Below are positions 35,090 through 44,263 of a stretch of DNA of 64,000 nt, piece after piece. A program made the translations under genes and the position numbers. This DNA is from Armatimonadota bacterium (GTDB lineage: Bacteria; Armatimonadota; Fimbriimonadia; Fimbriimonadales; Fimbriimonadaceae): contig JAFDWQ010000003.1 in the NCBI GenBank assembly GCA_018268395.1, positions 469,238 through 533,237 on the forward strand, written 5' to 3'. Below the pieces are notes generated by a model. It was not told the DNA's origin. It ran no database searches and saw nothing but the letters and a program-made list of their open reading frames with translations. Position 1 is the stretch's first letter; each line of letters starts with the position of its first letter.

Positions 35090-36247
35090 CTACTTTAGGT
35101 AATCGGCATACCTTGTGGAGCCGCCTCGTATACCGTTGATTTTGTTCACATTTCCAGGTGCGCCAAGTCCTTTTATGTTGGCGTCTCGGCCCTCTAGGAA
35201 GAACTGATCCCAATACCGTTGTTCTGCATAGTCGTCCGTTTCCCGAAGTTTCTCAAAACTCCAGCCTCCACGAACCGGATCTTCCTCCCAATGTTTAGAC
35301 CGCATAAGGAAGTTCTTGGTACGACCGACATAATGTTCGCCTGTTTCCAAGTTCCTCAACAAATACACTCCTCCCCTCGTGGCGTCGGAAGCACTGTCGA
35401 CTGCCTCAGTGCCGTGCTTCACTAGTTTAGCGCCCCGGGCGACCCAACTCCCTGGAGCATATGGAATGACGGTCGCCGCAATGCTCCAACCTAGCCCGAG
35501 CCACTTCCATCCGTTTCCAGGATCCTGGACAATGTCACCGATATCCATGGCGATGCCCGCGATGTCGGCAATCGTTTCGATAGGCAAGAGCCCGCTCGGG
35601 TCGGCCGAGTTCACCGGGTCGCCGAGGCAGTAGGCGTACCAGTTCGGCCCGTCGTACGCAGGATCCCGTGTGAGGAACCGCCCCGTGCTCGGGTCGTAGT
35701 AGCGGTGCCCCACGTGCTGGAGTCCGGTGTCCTCCTCGCCGTAGCCGAAGAAGCCGCCGAAGCCCGAGGCCCCCTTCCACGTGCCTGAACTGCCGACGAC
35801 CGCCCCGAACGCGTCGTAACTCCGCGATGCCGCCACTGTTTGGCCGGAACCGCTCTGTGCGTCCTATAGACTTCAGCCCGCCGTGGAGATAGGTGGTCGT
35901 CGACGAGCGGCGCTCGCTGACTCCAGGCGTGTACGAGGCATTGTCGTCGGCGAGGACGGGCGAGAGCACCGACGTGCCCGCGCGGAGATAGTCGAGCGTC
36001 GTCGAACCGTCGCCCACCGCCACCCTGGCACGCGACCGTTGTAGCCGAAGGTGCGAGTGCCGAAGCCGCCCGTCATCGTGACGAGGCGGTCGTCGTCGTC
36101 GTACTGGGGCGCGCCGCTTGGTCGCTCCATCTCGGTCAGTCGGCCGGCCAAGTCGGTCATGGTGGTGGAATCGCCGTCATTGTCGTATATCAGGTTCGTG
36201 TCCGTCCCGCTCAGGTCTACGACCTTCTTGCCCCGCCCCGCCCCATT
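35090..36247 (-). pseudogene. RHS remnant with an intact GIY-YIG nuclease tip
   Basis: The upstream part (36247-35840) is RHS repeat with two frame changes: GTDTNLIYDNDGDSTT and TDLAGRLTEMERPSG, then GDGSTTLDYLRAGTS, then QSGSGQTVAASRSYDAFG. From GTG 35836 a 248-residue frame is intact: RHS core (GEEDTGLQHVGHRYYDPSTGRF, DPVNSADPSGL), then a tip with GVYLLRN...HYVGRTKNFLMRSKHWEED and a later AEQRYWDQF. This fits GIY-YIG endonucleases (GVYLL ~ GIY, YVG ~ YIG, then Arg, and Glu/Tyr downstream). The tip could be made alone. RHS homology stops 15 bp from the tRNA-end repeat. Confidence 0.75.
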
Positions 36248-36261
36248 GTAGATATAAAGAA

Positions 36262-36296
36262 CAGGTCACCAGTTCGAATCTGGTCATCGGCTCCAG
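36262..36296 (+). repeat. attR: Right 35-bp direct repeat (tRNA 3' end), att-like
   Basis: Identical to 31275-31309. Here no anticodon or D-arm remains upstream: the sequence before it belongs to the truncated RHS gene. The pair brackets 4987 bp, start to start. Confidence 0.6.
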
Positions 36297-36414
36297 GAAT
36301 TCATCGCTCCTCGTCCGCCTCTTGGACGTGAAACGCCGGTCTTTGTCCCGCACTTCCTTAAGGCCTCGTGTCTCCTGGGAGTCCACACCTCGGCAATAAT
36401 GAACTCGGAAGACG

Positions 36415-37239
36415 ATGGACGCCGTGGACGTACGCAAGCAATGGGACGACGAAGGTTACGTCCTCGTCAAAGGGCTCTTCTCGGTCGCGGAGACCGACCA
36501 GATCCGGGACCACTTCATGGAGTGGAACGCAAGCGACCGGAAAGAAGACTTCGACAGGATCGACCCGACGGGCCAAGACCCTCTCGCCCAGTTCCCCAGG
36601 ATCATCCATCCGCACCGGAAAGACCGGATCAGCCTCGACTTCCTGCTCGATGAGAGGATCAAGACGGCCTTAGCCACGTTCCTCGACGAGGAGCCCTTCG
36701 CCGCTCAGACGATGTTCTACTTCAAGCCGCCCGGAGCCCGAGGACAGGCGTTGCACCAAGACCAGCACTACCTGAGGGCCGAACCTGGCACGTGCGTCGC
36801 AGCGTGGCTCGCGGTGGACGCCTGCGACGACGACAACGGGTGCATGCAGGTCGTCCCGAGGTCGCACAGACTCCCCTTGCTGTGCCACGTCCCCGCCGAT
36901 ACGGAACGGAGCTTCACGAGCCAGACCATCCCTGTCCCCGAAGGCTATGAACCGGTCTCGGCCGTCATGGAGGCGGGCGACGTCTTGTTCTTCCACGGCA
37001 ACCTGATCCACGGCAGCGGCCCGAACGCGTCCGACACGAGGTTTCGCAGGGCGCTCATCGCCCACTATGTGACGGGCGACGCGGAACAGGCCTCGCACTT
37101 CTACCATCCCCTGCTCCGGTTCGACGGCACCGTCGTGGACTTGGCCGATTCGCCGGAAGGGGGCCAGTGCGGGGTGGTGACCGAAGCCGGGATCGAGATG
37201 GTCGCGTCCCATATGCCTGGGCCCTCTGCACCACATTAG
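36415..37239 (+). CDS. Phytanoyl-CoA dioxygenase (PhyH) family protein
   Basis: 274 aa, ATG start. Fe(II)/2-oxoglutarate oxygenase with the facial triad HQD (His114, Asp116) and His199 in NLIHGSGPN; RRALIAHYV supplies the 2-oxoglutarate-binding Arg (~211-212). It begins VRKQWDDEGYVLVKGLFS, as usual. Cytoplasmic; substrate unknown. First gene of the ordinary high-GC chromosome after the repeat region. Confidence 0.85.
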   Translation: MDAVDVRKQWDDEGYVLVKGLFSVAETDQIRDHFMEWNASDRKEDFDRIDPTGQDPLAQFPRIIHPHRKDRISLDFLLDERIKTALATFLDEEPFAAQTMFYFKPPGARGQALHQDQHYLRAEPGTCVAAWLAVDACDDDNGCMQVVPRSHRLPLLCHVPADTERSFTSQTIPVPEGYEPVSAVMEAGDVLFFHGNLIHGSGPNASDTRFRRALIAHYVTGDAEQASHFYHPLLRFDGTVVDLADSPEGGQCGVVTEAGIEMVASHMPGPSAPH

Positions 37240-37280
37240 GGGACTCTTATCGTAGGAAGGTCGGATGGAGTCCGCCTTTC

Positions 37281-37781
37281 ATGAATGAACGGTTCGAGTG
37301 GTACTACCTAGGGTCGTCCGGCCAGATGGGGCCGATGAGCGAAGAGCAGCTCTTGGAACTGGCCGATAGCGCCGTCCTGACACGGGACACGATGGTCTGG
37401 AAAGTCGGGATGGAGGCGTGGACGGCGGCCGGTTCGGTCCCACGATTGGCCGAACGGCTACGTCCGGTCTGGACGCCTCCTCCACCGCCGCAGAACGTGC
37501 CAGGACACGGGGCGCCCCCCGGTCCCGGGCGGAGCCGCACGTGCCCCGTCGACGGCACGGCCCTCCGCCGCGTCCAACGGACCGGGATCGACATCGACAC
37601 GTGCCCGGCGTGCCGGGGTGTCTGGCTCGATCACGGAGAACTGGAGAAACTGATCGACCGGGAAGACGACGGCTACGGGCGGAGCCGGGACGACGACGAC
37701 GACGACGGTTGGAAGACCGGACGTCGCGACGGCAAAAGAAAGAAAAACCTCTTCGGCGAGGTGTTCGACATCTTCGACTGA
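37281..37781 (+). CDS. GYF_2 plus TFIIB-type zinc-finger protein
   Basis: 166 aa; ATG 37281 is chosen because the GYF_2 domain begins right there (FEWYYLGSSGQMGPMSEEQL, then DTMVWKVGMEAW). A Pro-rich linker follows, then a zinc ribbon of the bacterial zf-TFIIB type: RTCPVDGTAL...IDTCPACRGVWLDHGELEKL. The end is Asp- and Lys-rich. The role is unknown; such proteins are often protein-protein or metal-binding adaptors. Confidence 0.75.
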   Translation: MNERFEWYYLGSSGQMGPMSEEQLLELADSAVLTRDTMVWKVGMEAWTAAGSVPRLAERLRPVWTPPPPPQNVPGHGAPPGPGRSRTCPVDGTALRRVQRTGIDIDTCPACRGVWLDHGELEKLIDREDDGYGRSRDDDDDDGWKTGRRDGKRKKNLFGEVFDIFD

Positions 37782-37813
37782 GAGGAGTCCCGCGGCGGGT
37801 AAACCCGGCACTC

Positions 37814-38719
37814 ATGAGCCGTGAGGCCCCGGGTTCCCGTGTCGGCCTGCTGACGGGCGTCGCGCTGTGCTCCTTCGCGGCGAACTCGCTCCTGTGCCGT
37901 TCGGCGCTCAGGGGCGGCACGATCGATCCGGCGACGTTCACCGTCGTCCGGCTCGTCGCCGGATCGGTCCTCCTCACCGTGTTCGCGGGCCGCGCCACGT
38001 GGAAGCACGGCGACTGGGCCTCGGCGGCCTTCCTGGGGATCTATGCCGCCGCTTTTTCCTTTGCCTACCTCGGCCTCTCTGCGGGAACCGGGGCCCTCTT
38101 GCTGTTCGGCGCCGTCCAAGCGACGATGTTGGGCGTCGGAATGGTCCGGAGCGAGCGTCCCGTGCCACGGGAGTGGGCCGGGCTCGCGGTCGGTTTGGGC
38201 GGCCTCGTTTGGCTTTTGTTTCCGGGCCTGACCGCCCCGCCTCTCGGTCCCGCGTTTCTCATGGTCCTCGCAGGCGTGGCGTGGGGTGTCTACACGTTGA
38301 GAGGCCGTCGGTCGACGGACGCCGTCGCGACCACGGCCGGAAATTTCGTCCGGGCCGCGCTCCTTTCCTTACCGTTACTCGCGGTTCCCGGCGCGTCCCT
38401 TCACGGCACGGCTTCCGGACTTTCCTTGGCCGCAACGTCAGGAGCCGTGACGTCGGGCCTTGGGTACGTCGCGTGGTACGCGGCCCTCCGCCGACTGTCG
38501 GGCCCAAGGGCGGCCATCGTTCAACTGAGCGTCCCGGTGCTGGCCGGACTCGCCGGAGTCCTCTTCCTTCAGGAGTCGATGACCGTACGTCTCGCCGTGG
38601 CGACCGTTCTTGTCGTCGGTGGCGTCGCGCTCGCTCTGACGGCCGGCGGTTCCCAGCCCGGAGTCAAGAAACAGGATCCCGTCGGAACCGAAGATCCGGG
38701 ACAAGTCGGCATAGACTGA
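37814..38719 (+). CDS. EamA/DMT-family transporter
   Basis: 301 aa, ATG 37814. Ten hydrophobic segments in two EamA halves: GLLTGVALCSFAANSLLCR with IDPATFTVVRLVAGSVLL in the first, FLMVLAGVAWGVYTLRGRRS and LGYVAWYAAL...AIVQLSVPVLAGLAGVLFLQE in the second. A metabolite exporter of the inner membrane; substrate unknown. It starts 32 bp after the previous gene. Confidence 0.85.
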   Translation: MSREAPGSRVGLLTGVALCSFAANSLLCRSALRGGTIDPATFTVVRLVAGSVLLTVFAGRATWKHGDWASAAFLGIYAAAFSFAYLGLSAGTGALLLFGAVQATMLGVGMVRSERPVPREWAGLAVGLGGLVWLLFPGLTAPPLGPAFLMVLAGVAWGVYTLRGRRSTDAVATTAGNFVRAALLSLPLLAVPGASLHGTASGLSLAATSGAVTSGLGYVAWYAALRRLSGPRAAIVQLSVPVLAGLAGVLFLQESMTVRLAVATVLVVGGVALALTAGGSQPGVKKQDPVGTEDPGQVGID

Positions 38720-38873
38720 GCGCGGAGAGATCCGTGCGAGATGTCACGTCGCGCCCGTTCGCCGTCTTGAGCCCAACCGCCGTCGCCGGACGGGCCAGAC
38801 CCACCTTGGCTCCCTCACCTGGACCGGCTCACGGCCATAGGTATGAGCTTTATGGCGGATCCGCCGTCAGGGA

Positions 38874-39155
38874 TCAGAACCCGGCGTACGCTCCCATGTC
38901 CGGCGGCGTCAGCGCCTCCATGTCGGCCTGATGGGCGCAATCGGGACAGAGCACTTCGCAGTTCGAGAGGTCGTCCTCTCCGTGCAGCGGGTGCTCTTTG
39001 ATGTGATGGAACGTCGCCGTCGTCATTTTGAGCCTGGACTGGCAACGGGTCATGTAGTGGAGGGAGCAGCCGGAGCGCTTGCACTCGCACCGCCCACCGC
39101 TCCGCTCGAGCGCGGCTTTCTTCGTGGTCTCGGAGAACATCGTGCGGGACGGCAA
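38874..39155 (-). CDS. HNH endonuclease-domain protein
   Basis: 93 aa. CECKRSGC near the N-terminus, then FHHIKEHPLHGEDDLSNCEVLCPDCAHQ: the HNH pattern (HH, N, and two Cys pairs binding structural zinc). Small stand-alone HNH proteins are common; target unknown. It converges on the transporter gene. Confidence 0.7.
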   Translation of the reverse strand: MPSRTMFSETTKKAALERSGGRCECKRSGCSLHYMTRCQSRLKMTTATFHHIKEHPLHGEDDLSNCEVLCPDCAHQADMEALTPPDMGAYAGF

Positions 39156-39469
39156 GTCTTTCGCTTGCGACCGTTCGGCACGGTCCGCACTCCGGACGCC
39201 GGACGGTCCAGCGTCAGGTTCACTGTATCACGTCGGTCTCTGAAGTGATCGTCGGCGGGACGAACGCCCGACACGTGTCGTCGGAAACGTCGACGAGGTT
39301 CGAAACGTCTCATCGAAGAGCCGATCCCTGAAGAAGTCCTGCGTCTGCAAAACTCCGGACACTCTCGCCCCGTCGCGACCGTACATTCCCTTGTGACTTT
39401 CGGTCGGCGCACTGAACAATGTCCGACAGCGGACGTCACCGCCTGTCTGGGCTTGGGAACCTTTAAGGA
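39156..39469. promoter_or_regulatory. 314-bp region upstream of the type II secretion operon
   Basis: No gene. It must contain the promoters of the divergent HNH gene and of gspE. An AAGGA ribosome-binding site lies at 39463-39468, next to the gspE ATG. No clear -35/-10 pair could be assigned. Confidence 0.4.
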
Positions 39470-41017
39470 ATGAACGGGGCGAACGGTACGGCTACCGAAA
39501 CCGGCGGCAAGTTGCCCGTCTTCGACCTCTCGGAACAGAAACCGGATCCGGAGGCGATCGAACTCGTCCCGGGCGAGTTCGCCCTCAAACACCAGATCTT
39601 GCCCGTCGCGTTCGAAGGCGACGTGCTCGTCGTCGCGATCGGCGGGCTCCAGTCGTTGCAGGCCGTCGCCGACCTCGGCGTCCTCATCGAACGGCCGGTC
39701 AAAGCCGTCCAGGCCAACCCGCAACTCATCCGTGACCGCATCGAAGAGCGGTTCCTCGAAGGCATCCTCTCCCAGCTTCCCGGCGACGAGGGCCCGTCGA
39801 CGGAGATCGACGATTCGACGGATCTGGCCGACCTCCAAAAGATGGCCGGTGAGACGGCCGTCGTCCAGATGGTCAACCTCCTGTTCGCACAGGCCGTGCG
39901 CGACAATGCCAGCGACATCCACATCGAGCCGTACGAGCGCGAGGTCAAGGTCCGGTACCGCATCGACGGCATGCTTCACGACATGCTTCGGCCGCCGAAG
40001 CGGATGCACGCCGCGATCGTCTCCCGACTGAAGATCCTCGGCGAGATGAACATCGCCGAGCGGCGGCTGCCCCAAGACGGGCGCATCAAACTGACGATCG
40101 CCGGCCGGGCCGTCGACGTTCGCGTCTCGATCGTGCCGACGGTGTTCGGAGAACGCGCGGTCATGAGGATCCTCGACAAGGGGACGGCCATGCTCGGGCT
40201 GGAAGAGTTGGGTATGCAGCCGGACGTCCTGGAGAAGTTCCGACGGCTCATTTCGATCCCGTACGGCATCATCCTTGCGACAGGGCCCACGGGTTCGGGC
40301 AAATCCACGACGCTGTACGCGTCCCTACAGGAGATCTACGACCCGAGCAAGAACATCCTGACGATCGAGGACCCGGTCGAATACCAGGTCCCTGGGATCG
40401 GACAGGTCCAAGTCCGGCCTAACATTGGCCTCTCCTTCGCCTCGGGTCTGCGCTCCTTCTTACGGCAAGACCCGGACGTCATCATGGTCGGTGAAATCCG
40501 CGACCACGAGACGGCCGAGATCGCGATCCACGCCGCTTTGACGGGCCACCTCGTCTTCAGCACCCTGCACACGAACGACGCTCCCGGCGCACTGACACGG
40601 TTGCTCGACATGGGCGTCGAGCCGTACCTTGCTGCGAGTTCGGTCATCGGCGTCGTGGCCCAGCGGCTCGTCCGGCGCAACTGTCCGTTCTGCGCGGAGC
40701 CGACCTCCTTTGACGCGGACGCGTTGGCCGCGATCGGCGTCTCCAAGGGCGAAACCGGCGACTTCCGCAAAGGCAAGGGTTGCGACAAGTGCCAAGGGAC
40801 GGGCTTTAAAGGCCGCCAAGGCGTGTACGAACTCTTGATGGTCGACGAGACCATCCGGCACCTCACCGTCGAGCGCGCATCGGCGGGCGTGATCAAGGAG
40901 CACGCGACGGGCGTCCAGAAAATGCGGACCCTCCTCGGGGACGGCCGGGTCGCCGTCCTGAACGGCCGTTCCACGCCGGACGAAGTCCTCCGTGTCTGCC
41001 AGAGGGAGGGTCTGTGA
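39470..41017 (+). CDS. gspE: Type II secretion ATPase GspE
   Basis: 515 aa. The N-terminal domain (~15-105) binds the GspL platform. The ATPase core has Walker [10 protein letters not shown] (~273-281), the Asp box TIEDPVEYQ, Walker [10 protein letters not shown] (~336-344) and a His box STLHTNDA. A tetra-Cys zinc element (CPFC ~404, CDKC ~437) is specific to GspE/PilB types. A cytoplasmic hexamer, it powers pseudopilus assembly. First gene of an 11-gene cluster; its stop overlaps the GTG of gspF. Confidence 0.95.
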   Translation: MNGANGTATETGGKLPVFDLSEQKPDPEAIELVPGEFALKHQILPVAFEGDVLVVAIGGLQSLQAVADLGVLIERPVKAVQANPQLIRDRIEERFLEGILSQLPGDEGPSTEIDDSTDLADLQKMAGETAVVQMVNLLFAQAVRDNASDIHIEPYEREVKVRYRIDGMLHDMLRPPKRMHAAIVSRLKILGEMNIAERRLPQDGRIKLTIAGRAVDVRVSIVPTVFGERAVMRILDKGTAMLGLEELGMQPDVLEKFRRLISIPYGIILATGPTGSGKSTTLYASLQEIYDPSKNILTIEDPVEYQVPGIGQVQVRPNIGLSFASGLRSFLRQDPDVIMVGEIRDHETAEIAIHAALTGHLVFSTLHTNDAPGALTRLLDMGVEPYLAASSVIGVVAQRLVRRNCPFCAEPTSFDADALAAIGVSKGETGDFRKGKGCDKCQGTGFKGRQGVYELLMVDETIRHLTVERASAGVIKEHATGVQKMRTLLGDGRVAVLNGRSTPDEVLRVCQREGL

Positions 41018-42222
41018 CGTCGTTCGCCTATACGGCCGTCGAGGCGTCGGGACGACGTCGCAACGGCATCGTCGACGCTTCAGACCGCGAGTCGGCCGTC
41101 GCCCAACTCTTGTCGGGCGGGCTCTTCGTCGTCGACATCCGCCCGGAAGCCGGGGTGAAACAGATGGTCCAGGCGTCGAAGCCTGGGCGCGTGTCCCGTA
41201 GCGACATCGCCATCTTCACGCGCCGGCTCGCCGACCTCTCGGCGGCCGGGCTTCCCTTGGACCGCGTCCTCCAAGTCGTGGGCGAACAGTCGGAAAGCAA
41301 AGTTCTGGTGGACGTCGCCGAACAGGCCTTGGTCGACGTCAAAGCGGGCCTCAGCGTGTCCCAAGCTCTGGCCAAACACCCCAAAGTCTTCAATAGCGTC
41401 TACACCGAAACGTTGCGTGCCGGCGAGGCGAGCGGCCAGCTACCGAGCGTCGCGACGCGTCTGGCGGACTTTCTCGAGACCGAAGTCGCGCGCCGGAGCC
41501 AGATCACGAACGCGCTGATCTATCCGGCGATCCTCAGCGCGACGGCCGCGTTCGTCGTCATCTTCCTGCTGACCTTCGTCGTGCCACGGCTGTCCGGCGT
41601 GTTCCGCGACCTGGGCAACGATTTGCCCGTGACCACGAAGATCCTCCTCGGCGTCACCGACTTCATCACGACGAACTGGATCGCGATCGTCGTCGGAATC
41701 GTCGCCGCGATCGTGGGGTACAGGATGTGGGCGGCGACGGAAGCCGGGGCGAGGGCCAGGGACACGATCGTGCTGAAGCTGCCCTTGGTCGGCAAGGTGT
41801 GGACCAAGGCCGTCGTCGCCCGGTTCTCCCATGTCCTTGGGACGCTGGTCTTCGGCGGCGTGCCGATCCTAGAAGCGCTACAGATCGCCGGGATGTCGGC
41901 GGGGAACAGGGTGTTCCGCGACACCAGCAACCAAGTGGCGGGCGACGTGCGAGAGGGCCGCTCGATCGCGGCCTCCATGCGGGACGCGGGGTCGTTCCCT
42001 CCGGTGCTGACCCATATGGTCGCGATCGGCGAAGAGACGGGCGACCTTCCCAAGATGCTGTCCCGTGTCGCGGGGAGCTTGGACTTCGAGGTCGAACACG
42101 GGATGAAGCGGCTCACAGCGATGGTCGAGCCGGTCATCGTCCTGACCATGGGGTTCTTCGTCGGATTCGTCGTGCTTTCCGTCATCCTACCGATCTATCA
42201 AGCTCAAGAACTGGTGAAATGA
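41014..42222 (+). CDS. gspF: Type II secretion inner-membrane platform protein GspF
   Basis: 402 aa, GTG start overlapping the gspE stop. Two T2SSF domains (~65-190 and ~265-390) with membrane segments ~167-195, ~217-240 and ~370-395 ([21 protein letters not shown]). Block [21 protein letters not shown] and the duplicated [23 protein letters not shown] are typical. Confidence 0.93.
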   Translation: MTSFAYTAVEASGRRRNGIVDASDRESAVAQLLSGGLFVVDIRPEAGVKQMVQASKPGRVSRSDIAIFTRRLADLSAAGLPLDRVLQVVGEQSESKVLVDVAEQALVDVKAGLSVSQALAKHPKVFNSVYTETLRAGEASGQLPSVATRLADFLETEVARRSQITNALIYPAILSATAAFVVIFLLTFVVPRLSGVFRDLGNDLPVTTKILLGVTDFITTNWIAIVVGIVAAIVGYRMWAATEAGARARDTIVLKLPLVGKVWTKAVVARFSHVLGTLVFGGVPILEALQIAGMSAGNRVFRDTSNQVAGDVREGRSIAASMRDAGSFPPVLTHMVAIGEETGDLPKMLSRVAGSLDFEVEHGMKRLTAMVEPVIVLTMGFFVGFVVLSVILPIYQAQELVK

Positions 42223-42258
42223 AATGACAAAGAATCTCCTTGCGAGGCGTATCAGACC

Positions 42259-42684
42259 ATGAAACGGCGAAAGAAAGCGTTTACGCTCATCGAGCTGCTC
42301 GTCGTCATCTTGATCCTCGCGATCCTGGCGGCCCTGATCGTGCCGCGGGTCGTGAACAAGACGTCGGACGCGAAGCGCTCGAAGGCCGCCAGCGACATTT
42401 CGTCCCTCCACACGGCCCTGAACAATTTCAGGTTGGACTGTGACCGCTTCCCGACGTCCGAAGAAGGCCTGGCCGCCTTACGGAGCCAACCCGCCGACGT
42501 TCCCGGATGGCGCGGCCCGTATTTGGACAAACCGCTTCCTCCCGACCCCTGGGGCAACGAGTACTACTACGAGAACACGGGTAACGATAACTTTGTCGTC
42601 ATGTCCTATGGTGCCGACGGTGCACCGGGTGGAGAAGGCGACGGAATGGACGTCGGCGGAGAAGACGACTCCGGCGGGGGCTAG
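42259..42684 (+). CDS. gspG: Major pseudopilin GspG
   Basis: 141 aa. Prepilin cleavage motif AFTLIELLVV with Glu+5 and a following hydrophobic helix. The C-terminal domain has DRFPTSEEGLAALRSQP and RGPYLDKPLPPDPWGNEYYY, diagnostic for the calcium-stabilised GspG. The Gly/Asp-rich tail is lineage-specific. Forms the pseudopilus shaft. Confidence 0.93.
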   Translation: MKRRKKAFTLIELLVVILILAILAALIVPRVVNKTSDAKRSKAASDISSLHTALNNFRLDCDRFPTSEEGLAALRSQPADVPGWRGPYLDKPLPPDPWGNEYYYENTGNDNFVVMSYGADGAPGGEGDGMDVGGEDDSGGG

Positions 42685-42696
42685 CCGCACGTCCTG

Positions 42697-43203
42697 ATGC
42701 GTCGTGGGTTCACACTGATCGAATTGAGCGTCGTCATCGTGGTCTTGGCCATGATGGCGGCCCTGATCGTGCCGAACCTGGTCACGTCGCTGAGGGGCGG
42801 GCAGGTCAAGGTTTACCGACAGTCGGTGTTCGACATCGTGCGGCAAGGCCGGGAAGAGGCGGTCACAAGGGGGACGACCGTCACTTTGAAGGGCGAAGAG
42901 TCGGGAGTTTTCAGCCTGACTCAAGCAGGCGAGGACGGCGACGCGACGATCAAGGAGACGCGCGAGGGCGGTGACGTGACCGCATCCGGGTTCGAGTCGT
43001 TCTCGACGGCCTCGACGGACGCCGAATGGTCGACGCGCTTCTTCCCCGACGGATCGAGCGAAGGCGGAGCGTTCCAACTGGACGAAGGGTCGTCTTCGGT
43101 CACGGTCAGGATACGCAGGGCCGACGGACGGATGACGGTCACGAGCGGGCCGGTCAGCGACAACGCGAACGACGAGACGAAATGGGAGGTCGGGACGTGG
43201 TGA
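42697..43203 (+). CDS. gspH: Minor pseudopilin GspH
   Basis: 168 aa. Prepilin signal GFTLIELSVV at the N-terminus, then VYRQSVFDIVRQGREEAVTRGTTVTL, the GspH/FimT pattern of a long first helix and beta strands. Order in the operon (after gspG, before gspI) supports the call. Stop overlaps the next start (GTGA). Confidence 0.85.
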   Translation: MRRGFTLIELSVVIVVLAMMAALIVPNLVTSLRGGQVKVYRQSVFDIVRQGREEAVTRGTTVTLKGEESGVFSLTQAGEDGDATIKETREGGDVTASGFESFSTASTDAEWSTRFFPDGSSEGGAFQLDEGSSSVTVRIRRADGRMTVTSGPVSDNANDETKWEVGTW

Positions 43204-43577
43204 AGCGGTCGAATGGCTTCTCGCTGATCGAAGTGCTCGTCGCAGTGGCGATGACGGGGATCGCCGTCGCCGGGCTCGTCGGCACGCTCGGATACATGTC
43301 GAAGTCGGAGGCGCGGGCGCTTGAACGCGAGAAAGTGCAGGCTTTGGCCCAAGACAAGATCGACGAAGTCATGGCCGTAGGGACGTACGACCAGACGGAG
43401 GGGAACTTTGAGGACCTTGGCGTCTCCGGATACTCCTGGACGATGACTCTCGATACGACGCAACTCCCGGACGTGGATTCAGTGACCGTGACCGTCACGA
43501 AGGACACCGATTCGACGATGTCACAGTCGCTCGGCACGCTCGTCTACCGGCCGACGACGACGGGGGCGGCACCGTGA
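43200..43577 (+). CDS. gspI: Minor pseudopilin GspI
   Basis: 125 aa from GTG 43200, overlapping the gspH stop by 4 bases, with GGGAGG upstream at 43184-43189. The frame is open further upstream inside gspH, but the prepilin signal NGFSLIEVLVAVAM begins at residue 5 from this GTG. Features QDKIDEVMAVG and GYSWTMTLDT fit GspI, a component of the tip complex with J and K. Confidence 0.88.
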   Translation: MKRSNGFSLIEVLVAVAMTGIAVAGLVGTLGYMSKSEARALEREKVQALAQDKIDEVMAVGTYDQTEGNFEDLGVSGYSWTMTLDTTQLPDVDSVTVTVTKDTDSTMSQSLGTLVYRPTTTGAAP

Positions 43578-44263
43578 AACGTCGGGGCGTGACGCTACTG
43601 GAACTCCTGGTGTCGTCCATCCTGGCAGCGGCGATCACCTCGGCGCTTTCAATGGCCTTCTCGGTGGCGGCCAAGCACCAGCAGACGTACGCAAGGCCCA
43701 GGGTCGAAGCGGAACTCCGGACGTACTTCGAGGACCGGATTCGGGCCCTTGTGTCACGGGCCCTGCTGAGCCCTGACGACGCCGACACCGTCACCGTTTT
43801 CAGAACGGACACCGACAGTCAAGGCGACGGTGCCTCAGACCGGTTGACGTTCACCATCGAGGGTCAAAGGTGGAACTACGGCGCGATGGACGACTCGAGT
43901 ACCGATTTCGAAAGCCGTAACGAGACCTGGGGGCCGGTCGGAGGCCTGACCGAAGTCAGTATCGGCACGACCGCGCAAGGCGAGGCCGGGTCCCGAACCG
44001 GTCTGTTCGTCCGATCCCAGACCCCGGCCGATTCCGACCATGAACAGGGTGGCTATGAGCAGGTCTTAGACGACCAGGTCGCGTCGGTGTCGTTCGAAGT
44101 CCTCGACGAGACAGGTAACTGGACGGCCTCGTGGGACTCGTCGACCTCCCGGACCCTGCCGACAGGGGTCAAAGTCTCGTACACCTTGCTCGACGATCCT
44201 GACACGGTCAGAAGCTTCGTCGTCAGACTCCGGAACGCGACGTCCCAGGCGGTGTCGCCGTGA
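43574..44263 (+). CDS. gspJ: Minor pseudopilin GspJ
   Basis: 229 aa, GTG start overlapping gspI. Prepilin signal GVTLLELLVSSILA, then a long domain with LTFTIEGQRW and VSYTLLDDPDTVRSFVVRLRN, like GspJ. Length and order agree. Confidence 0.83.
   Translation: MKRRGVTLLELLVSSILAAAITSALSMAFSVAAKHQQTYARPRVEAELRTYFEDRIRALVSRALLSPDDADTVTVFRTDTDSQGDGASDRLTFTIEGQRWNYGAMDDSSTDFESRNETWGPVGGLTEVSIGTTAQGEAGSRTGLFVRSQTPADSDHEQGGYEQVLDDQVASVSFEVLDETGNWTASWDSSTSRTLPTGVKVSYTLLDDPDTVRSFVVRLRNATSQAVSP

Noticed and set aside
36177-36437. Minus-strand ORF with an EPMTRFELVTCSL peptide
   Set aside because: This peptide is the translation of a tRNA 3' end, a familiar artefact; the rest belongs to the RHS remnant in another frame.
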